64,000 nt of DNA, taken from positions 17,028,708-17,092,707 of the forward strand of contig OX336395.1 in assembly GCA_946902985.2 (NCBI GenBank), in the 5' to 3' direction. The stretch's first letter is position 1, and the number at the start of each line of letters is the position of its first letter. Source of the stretch: Meconema thalassinum (Eukaryota; Arthropoda; Insecta; Orthoptera; Tettigoniidae). The position numbers and the translations under genes were made by a program. Below the pieces are notes generated by a model. It saw nothing but the letters and a program-made list of their open reading frames with translations, was not told the DNA's origin and searched no databases. This document shows, one piece after another, positions 32,004-44,113 of the stretch.

Positions 32004-33285
32004 CATCAGGGTAGTGGCAGGGTTGTAGTATTGCTTAAAGATGTCAACATATTAGGAGAGAATTGTTGAAAAATTTTCCTTGGATTCCCAAACCACTCAA
32101 TGTAGAAGGAACCCCCCAACAATGACAAGGGCTCTACCTGCAAGAGCTGGTGGATCAGTAACTGGTGAAAATAAATTGTAGAACACAGATTTCTTTGTTT
32201 TCCGCATTCCTGTTTCATCAAAGATAGAAAGGGGATAAGGAGCTAAATCAAACAAATAATAATGTTTGAACAGTTCCTCAGATTTTTTTAAGAAGTGTTA
32301 TGCGTCGGAAAAGTGTATACACACATACTCTACCAAGTTTTTTTTGCGTTTGATTGGTTAAATCGCGAGAAACGACTTTTCAAAAGTCGCAACTTCGATT
32401 GGCCACCATGTTGGTTTTGTAATTACCAGGTTTTGAATAGTCATATAGATGAACTTCTAGTAGTTGCCTCTATCACCGTAAAATATTCCAGGGTGATATC
32501 AGTAATAGTTTCGGAGATATCGAATGCCGGTGAAATATTTCGCACAGCCGCCATGTTATATTGGTGAGACGTAACAAAATTTGAAGGACACGGACGGGGT
32601 CGTCCTGTATAGATCTATGATCTTACTGAGTTTCATTGAAATCGCTCCAGCCGTTTAAAAGTTATTAGTGGAGGGGGGGGGGACACACCATCACACACAG
32701 ACAGAAGGTGATCTCATAAGCCTGTCTGTCTGTCTGTTAGGTAGTCAGCCCGAGAGCTGGTTGGATCCTCAAAAAGTACCGCCGTTAGGTTATGTGGGTA
32801 GATACCCACAAAACCCAAGCCATCGCTATATTGAGGCGTACTAGGCAAGAAGAGGAGTGAGGTAGTTTGTCATTGCTTTCCTGAGTCAGAACAGCAGTAC
32901 TAACTCTATGAGTAGAACCTTTCACAACATCCACAGGCACTGACTGTGCTCTGAATGTCATTACTAAGCACCACCCATACGTCAGTAGCTTCCATATAAT
33001 CACAGCCATGAGTGAGACTGAGACATCGGTGAAAAGCCACATTTTACTCTAGCCTGTGCCAATAGACAAATGCAAATGTACTGCATTCATCAAGAGATGG
33101 CAAACAGGCCAACTCATAAGCCTATTTTATCATAAATGAAAATAGGCTAAAACAAGATGGTCAGTAAAGAACATATAGCCTACTTTCTCCTAAATGCATG
33201 GTTATTGTTTTAACTCTTTGTCCTTTTCAAGGAGTATAATTGTATGTTCGTTGTAGTGGCTTGTAGAAATACCGCGTGTTATACG
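32004..33285. repeat. Probable dispersed repeats, no gene
   Basis: At about 32575-32750 the sequence has the ring of an insect dispersed repeat tail: gatcttactgagtttcattgaaatcgctccagccg, a G run, and ctgtctgtctgtctg. At 32760-33060 another block starts ccgccgttaggttatgtgggta. I cannot assign either family. No coding sequence is supported. Confidence 0.4.
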
Positions 33286-35420
33286 GATAATAAAAATGAA
33301 TATGAGGTGCCCTTTGCTAGTACTACTTCTGTACAAAATTTCATTCAATTCGGTTTCACCGTGTTTAAATTGATATGATGAGTCGATTTGCACACATACA
33401 TGGCCGCTTTCTGCGAACTATTGGGCTGATGAACTAGTAGTTCAGTCAATAGATGCTTCCCACAAAAAGGTATGTGGTTGCAAAATTTGGTAGAGATCAA
33501 ATAATTAGGTTGGTCATAATTTGATTTAAGCTTTTACCATTTGGGTGGGCACCATTCCGTTTCCGTCAAGATGGCGGCAATATAATACATGACCCTGAGG
33601 TACCCTTAGCTAGAGCTATCTCCGTACCTAATTTCGTTCAATTCGGTGTTACCGTGTTTGAATTGGTACGGGGAATCGATTTGTACACATATATGGCTGA
33701 CATAAGAAAACTATTGGACTGACGACCTTGTAGCTTGGTCAAAGAACGCTTTTCACATAAAGGTATGCTGTTGCAAAATTTGGTAGCGATCAGATGAATG
33801 GGTTGGTCGAAATTTGATTAAGCTTAAAATATTTGGGTGGCCGCCATTACATTTCCGTCAAGATGGCGGCGATATAAAACATGACACTGAGGTGCCCTTT
33901 GCTAGTGTTACCTCTGTACCAAATTTCTTTCAATTCAGATTCACCGTGTTTGAATACATAGAATCGATTTGCACACATACATGGCCACCATCCGCGAATT
34001 ATTGGGCTGATGACCTTTTAGTTCGGTCGCAAGATTCCTCGTCCATTAAGATATAATTTTGCAAAATTTGGTAGAGATTAGATGATTAGGTTGGTCGTAA
34101 TTTGATTTAAGCTTTTAACATTTGGGTGACCGCCATTACGTTTTCGTCAAGATGGCGGCAATATAAAATATGACACTGAGGTGCCCTTTGCTACTGCTAC
34201 CTCTATACCAAATTTCGTTCAATTTGTATTCACCGTGTTTGAATAGATAGGGGGAATCCGTTTGCACACATACATGGCCGCCATCCGCAAATTATTGGGC
34301 TGATGACCTTGTAGTTTGGTCAAAATATTCCACATTTATAAAGTTATAATGTTGCAATGACTGGTAGAGATCAGATGATTAGGTTGGTCGTAATTTGATT
34401 TAAGCTTTTAACATTTGGGTGGCCGCCATTTCGTTTCCGTCAAGATGGCGGCGATATAAAACATGCCAGTGAGGTGCACTTTACTAGTGCTACCACTGTA
34501 CCAAATTTCGTTCAATTCGGTTTCACCGTGTTTGAATTAATAAGGGAAATCGGTTTGTACACATATATGGTCGCCATAAGAAAAATATTGGACTGATGAC
34601 CTTGTAGCTTAGTCAAAGAACGCTTTTCACATAAAGGTATGCTGTTGAAAAATTTGGTAGAGATCGGATGATTAGGTTAGTCGTAATTAGCTTTAAGCTT
34701 TGCACATTTGGGTGGCCTCCATTACGTTTCCATCAAGATGGGGGCAATATAAAGCATAACACTGAGGTGCCCCCTGCTAATGCTACTTCTGTACCAAATT
34801 TCGTTCCATTTGGTTTCACCATGGCTGAATTAATATGGGGAAAAGATTTGCACACTACATGGCTGCCATCCGCAAACTATTGGGCTGATAACCTTGTAAT
34901 TTGGCCAAGAGGGCCTCCCCACATAAAGGTGTGTTGTTGCAAAATTCGGCATAGATCGGATGATTAGGTTAGTTGTAATTTGATTTAAGCTTTGAACATT
35001 TGGGTGGCCGCCATTACGTTTCCATCAAGATGGCCGCAATATAAAACATATCGCTGAGGTGCCCTCTGCTAGTGCTACTTCTGTACCAAATTTCGTTCCA
35101 TTGGGTTTCACCGTGTCTCAATTAATATGGCGAATAGATTTGCACCCCAACATGGCCGCCATCCGCACACTATTGAGCTGATAACCTTGTAATTTGGTCA
35201 AAGGAGGCTCCCCACATAAAGGTGTGTTGTTGCAAAATTTGGCATAGATCGGATGATTAGGTAAGTCGTAATTTGATTTCAGCTTTGAACATTAGGGTGG
35301 CCGCCATTACGTTTCCGTGAAGACGGCGGCAATATAAAACATGACACTGCGGTGACCTTAGCTAGGGCTACCTCTGTACCAGATTTCGCTCAATTCGGTT
35401 TCACCGTGTACGAATTGATA
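33286..35420 (+). repeat. ~292-bp satellite-like tandem array (7-8 units)
   Basis: The marker (c/a)gtcaagatggcggc or its variants starts at 33565, 33857, 34146, 34439, 34732, 35024 and 35317, a spacing of 289-293 bp. A partial first unit begins near 33286. Each unit has the same order of words: ggtgcccttt, gtaccaaatttcgttcaatt, ttcaccgtgt, cacacatacatggcc, attgggctgatgacctt, cataaaggt, gcaaaatttgg, gattaggttggtcgtaatttgatttaagctt and tttgggtggccgccat. Units are diverged by several percent or more. No long frame is conserved between units. Confidence 0.93.
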
Positions 35421-35429
35421 GGGGAGAGG

Positions 35430-35476
<47 letters not shown>
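35421..35476 (+). repeat. (GA)n/(CA)n microsatellite
   Basis: About 28 GA repeats followed by a short CA run, directly at the end of the satellite array. Confidence 0.9.
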
Positions 35477-35745
35477 ACACACAAAATTTCTCGTTCTGTG
35501 TTGATTTCATAAGTCTTCTTTCATTTTTTGCAAAAAACGAAAGTAGGCTGATTAGGTGGGAGATAATGTGTAACACTTGTAATTTCACTAAGCTTGGCTT
35601 GGTAATTTTAGCATATTCACCTATTAATTGTTGGACATTAAAAGGGAAAAGAAGTCTCTCATCAAATCTTAACCCTTTTGGTGCCAAGCAATTAATTAAT
35701 CCCCTTCTCAATACATTTTACAACGCACATGGTACATGAAGAAGG

Positions 35746-36420
35746 TTAATATGTGCACCTTGAAAACTCCTTTGATCGCAAAATTGGTTTGATCTTCTCA
35801 ACAGTATGGGTTAACATGAGTGTCTTCAAATTACCTTCCCGACTAAATTTGGCTTCGCATGTTCCACACGAGTACTGCTTCTCACTACTATGGGTTAACA
35901 CGTGTCTCTTCAAATTTCCTTTATTGTTTAAATTTGGCTCCGCATGTGCTACACGAGTACAGCTTCTCAACAGTATGGGTTAACATGTGTGTTTTCATAT
36001 GATCTTTAAGTTTAAATTTGGCTTCGCATGTTCTACACGAGCATCGCTTCTCACCAGTATGGGTTAACATGTGTTTCTTCAAGTTACCGTCCTGACTAAA
36101 TTTGGCTTCGCATTTTCCACAAGAGTACTGCTTCTTACCAGTATGGGTTAACATGTGTGTCTTCAAATTACCTTCCTGACTAAATGTGGCTTCGCATGTT
36201 CCACACGAGTATCGCTTCTCACCAGTAAGGGTTAACATGTGTCTCTTTAAATAATCCTTGGGGCCATATTGGATTCGCATGTGCTACACGACTGTCACTT
36301 CATACCACTATGGGTTAACATGTGTCTCTTCAAATTACCTTTATGATTAAATTTGCTCCGCATGTGCTACACGAGTATTGCTTCTTACCAGTATGGGTTA
36401 ACAGGTTAGTCTTCAAATTT
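35746..36420 (-). pseudogene. C2H2 zinc-finger array, frameshifted
   Basis: On the minus strand, 28-residue C2H2 fingers of the form YSCGTCEAKFSQEGNLKTHMLTHTGEK (shown in parts) repeat about eight times. One open frame covers 36280-35921 with four fingers; another covers 35970-35746; more finger sequence in shifted frames runs up to about 36420. The HTGEK-type linkers mark a DNA-binding poly-finger protein. Some fingers have lost a histidine (for example TLMLTH) and linkers read HTVEK or HTGKK. No other domain and no intron-exon structure are visible. It could be a decayed retrocopy or the broken last exon of a zinc-finger gene. Confidence 0.75.
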
Positions 36421-38863
36421 TGTTGATTTGTAATATGTCATTCTTACAGTGCTGGTATTCTGTCCTCTAGTATTACATAATGCGTATATTTTCCTTACAG
36501 CAGGATCCGTAGTATCAGGACATCCCAGCCTGGAATCATTGGTAGTAATACAATGCAGTGCGCTGATAATCCGAGAAAAGTGAATAAAACTTTCAAAATC
36601 CAGAGATCAAACTTATGAAAATAATGATAACTGGGCCAACATTCATTAATATCACTACCAGGAATACATGGAACTGATCTCGTTTTTAATATTCAATGCT
36701 ATGTTTTTTATACAGTCTGAATATTTTCAAATTACTTATAAACTATGCAAAGAAAATGGTGTGACACGTTAGGAGTGTTTGGAGTCATAGCTTTCCTTGG
36801 TAAATATGAAATCCGTATCTATTTCAAAAGTTCTGATTATACATGGAAATGGCAACTTATTTCCAGACACATTCAGTGTGTCAAAAGTCAATTTGGTCCT
36901 TGATCAGTTAAATTAATTGAAATTATTGAATGGTTACGGAAATTGTGTGCTAATTCATACTACCAGTGAAAGTGTTCAACTTATTTCACACCATATTGGC
37001 CCCTTTAACAACATGGATGTACGGGGATATGACTATTTAATAGAATCTGGATAACTGAAATCCATCTGACATAGGAATTGCATGCTCGTACAGATGACAG
37101 AATAAACCATATTATATTCCCTACAGAATAGCCATGCTGGCATTTGTATGAAGGAGGGAATTTTTCATTAGCAAATCATGTGATTTCGAAACCAGATGGG
37201 CTATTATGCTTCACTCTTGAATACATCGCGGATGAATGCTTATTTAGGGCACATAAATGATGTGGAGGTGATTAGCTTTAGGTCCAAGAAAATATCAGAT
37301 ACTATATATAATGGTGGCTTGTTATAATATACAGAAAGGGGTAACTCTTTAAGATTAAACACTCCATATAGCGAACATTTATCCAACTCTTGGCTCACCA
37401 CAATTTGACTCCCGTCTAACCACATACTGTAGCTTGGAACATAAAATATGGAATCTCCCCCAACGATTCAATATCTCGACCTGTATTTAGACGTCAACAA
37501 ATTCACACTTTGTACACTGTTATTCTAAATTAATAATCGATGTTACATTCTATGTTTCAAAATATCTGGCATAAGTAACTCAGAGGTTTGTCAAACCTGG
37601 CAAAATATCCTAAAAGTGATGAAATTGAGGAAGAGATGTCACTTCTTTCACAAATCGATGCATTTGCTTAAATAAATCCGTATACGCACGTGCAGAAGTG
37701 GCTGAGCTTTCGCACGGGCGGCGTATATGTTGAGGGACGTCACTCATTCTTGAGGAAACCATTCTATCTCCGCAGAACCTACACACCCTAAATCCGAAGG
37801 AATTCGTTCAAAATAAACTAATCTTGGTTATCCCCTAGATTTCTTGTCCTCAACCCATCCTTCCATAACAACTGTAAGGTTTCAATTCCAGTTGCCTTAT
37901 GTGCCATACCAAGCTATCTCTTTTATTCATAACCACTCGTCAGACTCATTTACCCCCTCCCACTCGGCCTGATACCCTTCATTAAGTACTATATTTAATC
38001 TTTTAATCATCACTATTTTCCTGCAACACCACAATCAAATATTGCTATTTTTATATATTGTGCAGCAAAAACAATCCAAGTTTCGCATCCATCATGTGCC
38101 AAGCTCCAGGCAATCGCTTCAAAAATGACTTTTTAATACCTAGATCTATTATTCATTTAAACAGATGTCAACCCAATCTTTATATCTTATTTGCTTTGTC
38201 CATTCTGTGCCCAAGTTGGAGTCACCAACGTCTCATAGTGTTTCAACTGCAAATCGATTTCAATATTTTTATTTTAAATCTTACTGCTGAATTCCGTTTA
38301 TTCTGTTTCAAATGCAATGATTTTATTGTGAAATCTTTCCTCAACAACTGGTACACACTGATTAGAAACATGATCAAATCCTCTGGTGATGAGGCCAAGT
38401 TGACATTGACGTTGGTAAGTCACCGAGTCAAAATTACTTTATCTTCGTCCTCAATTCTACTTTAAATTTCTTTGGCATTTCCTTCGTTACTTGTCATATC
38501 TAAAGATTCAAAAGTATGAATGATAAAATGCAGTCTTTCCTTATATCATTCGAAATACCAGTCTCTTTCTCATGTCTATCGTATCTAATAACCTCCAGCT
38601 GGTTGTAGACACACTCAGAATCCTGAATTGATTCCGAAACTTTTCAAACTGTCAAACAATATCTCCAATCAACATTATACAAAGCTCTATTTATTTTAAA
38701 TATGCCACGAACGTTTTCCTCACGAACTTTATTCCACCGAGAACAGTCTGTTAATTAATACAACTACCCTTGTTCCTCAGATTCTTGTTCACTGAACGTG
38801 TCTTTACCTAACGCGGATGTCATCCCATCCATTTGTTTCATCAACATCATCAGCTTCTAAAGG
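36421..38863. other. No gene recognised (2.4 kb)
   Basis: AT-rich, apparently unique DNA. The longest frames, about 110-135 codons near 38058-38465 and 38873-39205, have no recognisable composition or motif. No tandem repeats or tRNA found by reading. Confidence 0.5.
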
Positions 38864-41800
38864 CTAAAAGCCTTGTCGTTGCAGCCGTTTCTTACGGTCT
38901 TCAGCAGTCCTCTTCATATTGGCATACGAGTCACATTCCAACTCCTTGACAATGTTCTTGAGATACGATTGTCTTGGTCGATCCCTTGGTTTTTTCCCCA
39001 AAGTTCATCCTTAAAAAATTACCTGGAGGAGAGTGTCATGTCTGAGTATGTATCCCTTGGATTTTGCTTTCCTTTTCTTGATGGCGTTCAACAGGCATCG
39101 ATTCTCCTGAATTTGGTTCAGAACAAGCTAATTTGTCTTTCTTTCCATCCAGTTTGTTCGGGTCATTACTCTCCAAAACCACATTTCAGCTGCCTCAAGT
39201 TTTGATTCTTCTCTTTTCCCAAGTGTCCATGTTTCACAACCATAGGTCAACACACTCCAAACAAAGGTTTTGAGAAATGACTTCCTTATCTTCAAGTAGA
39301 GGTGGCCATTGAGCAGCAAATTCTTCTTATTTTGAAAGGCTTTCTTCGCCAACGCTACAGACGCACAACAACAAGCCTCCATCAATAGACTCATCTGACT
39401 CAATGAAATCATTTGTTTTGAACAATGTCCCCATTTGTAATATTAAGAAAATCTTCACAGTGCACAATATTTTCAGCAAGGCTAATCAAGGCCACCCATA
39501 GTAGTGTTGTATAGTGTTATTATACTTATATGTTTTTAATGTACCAACTATTTATGTACATAGGTATGCAATATGATAGCATATTTTTGACAGAGTTTAG
39601 CGAGTAGAATGCATTGTATACAAAAGTGTGTTTTTCTTCATGTTTTTCTAAAGATTTTCTTAATGGTGTAAAATGTTATCTTTAAGTCACTCAGTAGACT
39701 GAAGAAGGGACATTTTAAATGTCCCGAAACATGTACCTTTCATAAACCAAGATTTTAACTGTATTGAAAGGGCGGAAAATAAATTTTAATTTTACTGAAT
39801 CAATTATGAGCGATGTGAGGAACGCTATTCTTTTCTTAATTTCTGAGCTGCATCTGTTGTCATAATTAATCACACTTCCCAAATAGCAAAATTCTGTTAC
39901 TTGTTCAATGGCACTATCATTTAACATTATATTAGATAAAATTGGTTGTTTCTTTTATCAACCACCATTAATGTTGTCTTCCGAGAATTAACTCTTACCC
40001 CGAATTTTCCTAAGGATTTCCAAAAAACTTCTAACATTCTATTCATTTCACATGCAGAGTTTGTTCAAAGTGCAATATCACCTTCAAAGCGAATGCTATG
40101 AACCTGTAATCCATTTAATGTTAATCCTTTTGTTTTCTCTTTTAATGTATATAGATATTAAAAAGATATGGTGATAAAGTACAACCCTGCCTTACACATC
40201 ATCTTAGTTTTGCTTCCCTATTATTGCCATTAACTGTTATTTTGGTAGTTTGATTTTTATATAAGTTCAGAATAAGGCGCCTGTCTTTCCAGTCAATCCT
40301 GACTTCGGCAAATGTAAGAAATAAGGTTTTCCAATTGACATTTTCAAATGGCTTTTCTATATCAATGAATACTATATAGGTTTTTCGATTAACTTCCAGT
40401 CTTCTTTCGAAAATCTGATGTAATGCTAGGATAACCTCCCTAGTCCCTTTCCTTGTTCAAAATCCATACTGATCACTATCCAGATGTTGTTCAATTTCCT
40501 TGCTTAGTCTATCTTTGATGATGATCAATAAAATCTTTGATGCATGTGAAAGAATGGCTAATGTTCTATAATTAGAACATTCACAAGCATTTCCTTTCTT
40601 GGGTAGTGTGATTGTTCGAATTTTAATAAAATCAGGAGGTACAATTCCATCCTCATAGCATTTAGTAATGATTTGAATAAGGCATTCCTTAATGCTTACA
40701 TCACAACATTTTAAGAACTCTGCAGGAACGTTATCTACACCAGTTGCTTTATTTCCTTTCAGTTTAGTGAGTGCTGCATAAAACTCTGCTTTAGTTATAG
40801 TTGGACCTTTATCATCTTCTTCAATTAGTTCTTCATCTTCTATATAAATACTATTGACAGTAATATCTGGTCCATCATACAAATCTTCAAGGTATTCCTT
40901 CCATCACTCACATATTTTTTCATTTTCAAACAATAGCTTCCCTTTGGAATCCTTAACTACGTTTCTTGTGATGGGTTGTAGATGGCTCAAAGATTTCACT
41001 TTAAAATAAGCTTTGTCAGGTTTCCCATTCTTCAGGTCATCTCAATACCCACCCATACCCGCTTCATCCAATTTTCTTTCTCCTTGCGGCATTTCCTTGT
41101 TATTTGATTCTTTACAGACTTATACGCTTGAGTGTCTATATTTCTAAATTTGTTCCTTTATTCAATAAGCTCTAGGATTTTCTGGGCCATCCATTTCTTT
41201 CTCCGTTCCAATTTCCTTTTGCCTAGTACTTCCGTTGCAGCTGTTTCTAAGCCTTTTTTTTATATAATCCCATCCTGAAGTCTCATCCTTAACCAAGTAT
41301 CTAACATCTTTAAATTTTTGTACTAGATTAGGATCCTGAAGCTTATTTAAACACCATCTCCTTTGTCTAAATGTTTCATTCCACTTGAACCTTATATAAC
41401 ATTTAACTGCAACTAGGATGCGATCACTATCAATTTCCGCCCCAGGGTAACTATGGCTGGCTCTCACTTGTTTCCTATATATTTGTTTAACTATGATGTA
41501 GTCAATTTGCAACCTTCTTCTATCTCCAGGTGCTATCCAGGTGTAAAGTCTTCTCTTGGGAACTTCGAAACAGGTATAAGTTATTACCATCTCATGTTGC
41601 TCACAAAATTCGAGTAATCTTTATCCTCTCACTTTGCCATCACCCTTGCCAAACTTCCCAGCATACTTAACATCATTATGAGAGCCAACGGAAGCATCAA
41701 AATAACCCATGAAAATAATGTTTGAATTCTCCTTTGCTATGTCAAACAATTTTTCTATTTCATCTTACATTTCTTCAATTTCTTCATCATCAGCATTTGT

Positions 41801-41960
41801 TTATCCTTCTAATAAAAACATTTAAGCGTTAGTCCTCACACTCATTGAGGGAGAACCTTCCCATCTGTCAGCTCCTGCTTTCTTCAGTATAGAGACAATG
41901 GCGCACTGTTCGATAAGAAGCTTTTATAACCCTTCACATACCTATCAAAGATCCAAAGTA
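38864..41960 (-). pseudogene. Decayed non-LTR retrotransposon (LINE)
   Basis: Minus-strand fragments appear in LINE order. An apurinic-type endonuclease spans about 41900-41162 (FMGYFDASVGSHND, then TWIAPGDRRRLQIDYI). Reverse transcriptase begins with LKGNKATGVDNVPAEFLK and LDSDQYGF (40882-40457). The RT active-site region near 40085 reads IRFEGDIAL where FADD is expected. CYLGSVIN follows, then VWSVLTYGCETWTLGKREE and a C-terminus ending RKKRLQRQGF with TAG at about 38866. Many stops and frameshifts separate them, so it is inactive. The family is of the insect LINEs with endonuclease and ETWTL tail; I cannot fix the clade. A 463-bp element is nested in it at 39358-39820. Confidence 0.8.
39358..39820 (+). 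mobile_element. 463-bp nested insertion with hammerhead-like motif (retrozyme/pLTR-like)
   Basis: AACGCTA occurs at 39351-39357 and 39821-39827. Removing one copy and the 463 bp between restores the LINE frame across KKRIA/LAKKAF, so this is an insertion with a 7-bp target duplication. Near its right end it reads ctgaaga (39699-39705), one extra a, a 9-bp perfect stem (gggacattt/aaatgtccc, 39707-39725) and gaaac (39726-39730). CUGANGA-stem-GAAAC is the hammerhead ribozyme core carried by Penelope-like pLTRs and animal retrozymes. The element has no coding capacity. Confidence 0.65.
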
Positions 41961-42525
41961 TTAATAAGCGAAGTAAACTGACCAGATCTTCAGCCCCTAT
42001 GCATCGTAGCAACTCAATTGGTACATAACTGATGTCTGGTGGTCCCTAACTACGTAGGTCTTCTAGCGGCCAACCAATTCTGATTCAAATATTAAATCTC
42101 CTTTTTTATGCTCAGCGGTTTCCTCTCCTCTTTCACTCCATTATTTTTGATATTCTTAGCCCTATAAAAACGCTCTGTGTGTTCATTCTATCAGTCTACC
42201 TTCTATTCTATACCTATTACCGGTTTTCGCCACAGTCACTAACATTAGAGCACATTAGCCATTTTTACCCGAAAGAATTCTTAATCTTTCGATAAGCTGC
42301 ATAAACAATTCCTAATTAAAAACAGTTATAAACATTTGGATATTTCTGTAGTTTCATTTGAGGAGCATGTACATCTTGGTCATTTAGCCCCGTGTACTTA
42401 GGTTGCATTTTGTATGTTTGAATATTTCTGATAACCTGTGTATTCTGATGTCTGTATTAAATTGTGTATTTGGAATCAAGTCTAGCATTGGGAAGGAGGC
42501 GGGTGTGGCCTGAAGTTAAAAACAA
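41961..42525. other. No gene recognised
   Basis: Possibly decayed 5' LINE sequence at its left edge; otherwise unique AT-rich DNA with no supported feature. Confidence 0.4.
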
Positions 42526-42745
42526 TCCCCGTGTTCGCCTGGAGTAAAAGTAGAAAATCCAAAATGAACAGTTCGAGGGTGGCTGGTGAGGAAATCGAGC
42601 CCACCTCTTCTCAATTTGGCCTCATGAGGCTAAGTGTACCCAGTCCCAGTCCTCAGACCAGAATTAAAATCCTTGGCAGGGCCAACAACCAAATCCACAC
42701 CTCCGAGTCGGCAGCCAACTATGCTGTCCACAACACCTTGAGATA
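42526..42745. repeat. SINE-like repeat copy
   Basis: It shares ttggcctcatgaggctaagtg and tcagaccagaattaaaatc with 8870-9015, and the complement of the gcctggagtaaaagtagaaaatcc word with 25.8-26.4 kb. The end (ctccgagtcggcagccaact) is tRNA-like. Confidence 0.55.
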
Positions 42746-43495
42746 GTCATTGCTCATATTTATTCGAACCATTCTCTTTAGCTTTATTGTACTTCATCAT
42801 TTCCTCAATTTTCAGACGTTTGTTTTCTGCTTTCTCTATTTCATGTCATTCGCTCTTGTTCGCCCATCTTTCATTCATATTGTAGTATATTCTGAGTGAA
42901 CCAAAATCTGTACCTTCTTCTCGTTCTGTATCTTCTTTCCTCTTGGTCAATGTTCTCTTCTACAGATTCCTGTTTCAAAGATTCGAGTTCCTGGCATTGG
43001 AGTACTCATCTACTTCCTAACAGCCAGATTGTAGTCAGAATTTGTGTTGGTCCTAGAGTACGTTTTGAAATCGCAATTCATACTTCGGAATCTCTACTTG
43101 ATCACAAAGAAATCAATTTATAAACGTCCTATTCCTCCTGGTCTCATTCAAGTGTTTATATTTCTGTTGTGCTTGTTAGAAACGTGTTAGCTATGCCTCA
43201 TTAGTGATCACTGCATTTATCTATTAGCCTGCTCAATCGTTCGTATATTTCATGCATTCTACATTTCACCGCTATCTTTTCTTCTCTTCCATTTCTTAAC
43301 ACGGCATTTCAATCTCACTTTTCAACATTTACAATCTGCAGAATTACACCATCTGTATTTCTTAGTAGGATTTTGTAACTTCTTTATGATCGGTTTGATT
43401 GGTAGCCTGCTAGACTTTATACTACCCTAATGCACGTAGTTTTCGTTCTAATTTAACTAAAATAAGCCTATAATGCTCATAATGTTCTACCCAAA
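42746..43495. other. No gene recognised
   Basis: T-rich unique DNA. Short frames only. It ends where the R1-type LINE fragment begins. Confidence 0.5.
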
Positions 43496-43903
43496 CGATG
43501 GCAACAGAAGTGGGATGATGAGACACGAGGTCGATGGACAAAGAAATTTATTCCGCGTCTGGCTGACTGGGTTGATCGAAACCATGGAGAGGTCAATTAT
43601 TATTTGACACAGTTCCTAACAGGCCATGGATATTTTCGGAGATTCCTGCATTACATAGACGTGGCTAATAGTGCTTTGTGTCATTATTGTAATGAAGAGG
43701 ATGTTGCGCTCCACACATTCTTTGTGTTTGAACGCTGATCAACACATAGAAGAGATCTGCAAGCTTCTATAGGGGCAATCACGCCGGACAACATCCTACA
43801 GATGATGCTCCGAAATGATCAAACATGGAATCAGATAGCTATTTACATAGAATGTGTCCTGCGCCAGAAGAAGAGGGAAATGGATGAGTTCGAACATCCT
43901 TAA
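43496..43903 (+). pseudogene. 3' coding end of an R1-clade LINE
   Basis: The plus-strand frame reads WDDETRGRWTKKFIPRLADWVDR, FLTGHGYFRRFLHYI and CHYCNEEDVALHTFFVFER. A TGA at 43736-43738 follows, then the frame continues to MMLRNDQTWNQIAIYIECVLRQKKRE and ends at TAA 43901. This is the C-terminal region of R1-type elements: the CCHC knuckle C..C......HT.F.C.RW, then a helix ending RRKK. The TGA sits exactly where the invariant Trp (TGG) of the RW pair belongs, so a single G-to-A change explains it. The knuckle cysteine before ER is also phenylalanine-shifted. The copy is 5'-truncated, as usual for LINEs. Confidence 0.75.
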
Positions 43904-44113
43904 GAAAAAAATGAAGAAAGAAGAAGTCTGAAGACTAAGTAAGCACGACATCACCCTGAAGTAATGCGAGAGCGGTTCCGGGGTGATGAACACATCGTGG
44001 GAAAAGGGAGGTGGTTTTTAGTGGGTAAGAATCCCACACTACTGTGGAGTGCGGACCCTTCACAAGTGTCTTTTGAAGATTTTCCACAGTCCCTCGTAAA
44101 AAAATAAATAAAA
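43904..44113 (+). mobile_element. R1-type LINE 3' untranslated region
   Basis: About 210 bp follow the stop, including a gtgggtaagaatcccac hairpin (about 44019-44035), and end in an A-rich tail (aaaaaaataaataaaata), which marks the 3' end of a target-primed insertion. Confidence 0.6.

Noticed and set aside
33814..34967. Frames with FGWPPL.F..DGG.IKH.TEVP repeated in the 292-bp array
   Set aside because: The frames are not conserved from unit to unit and simply reflect the tandem repeat.
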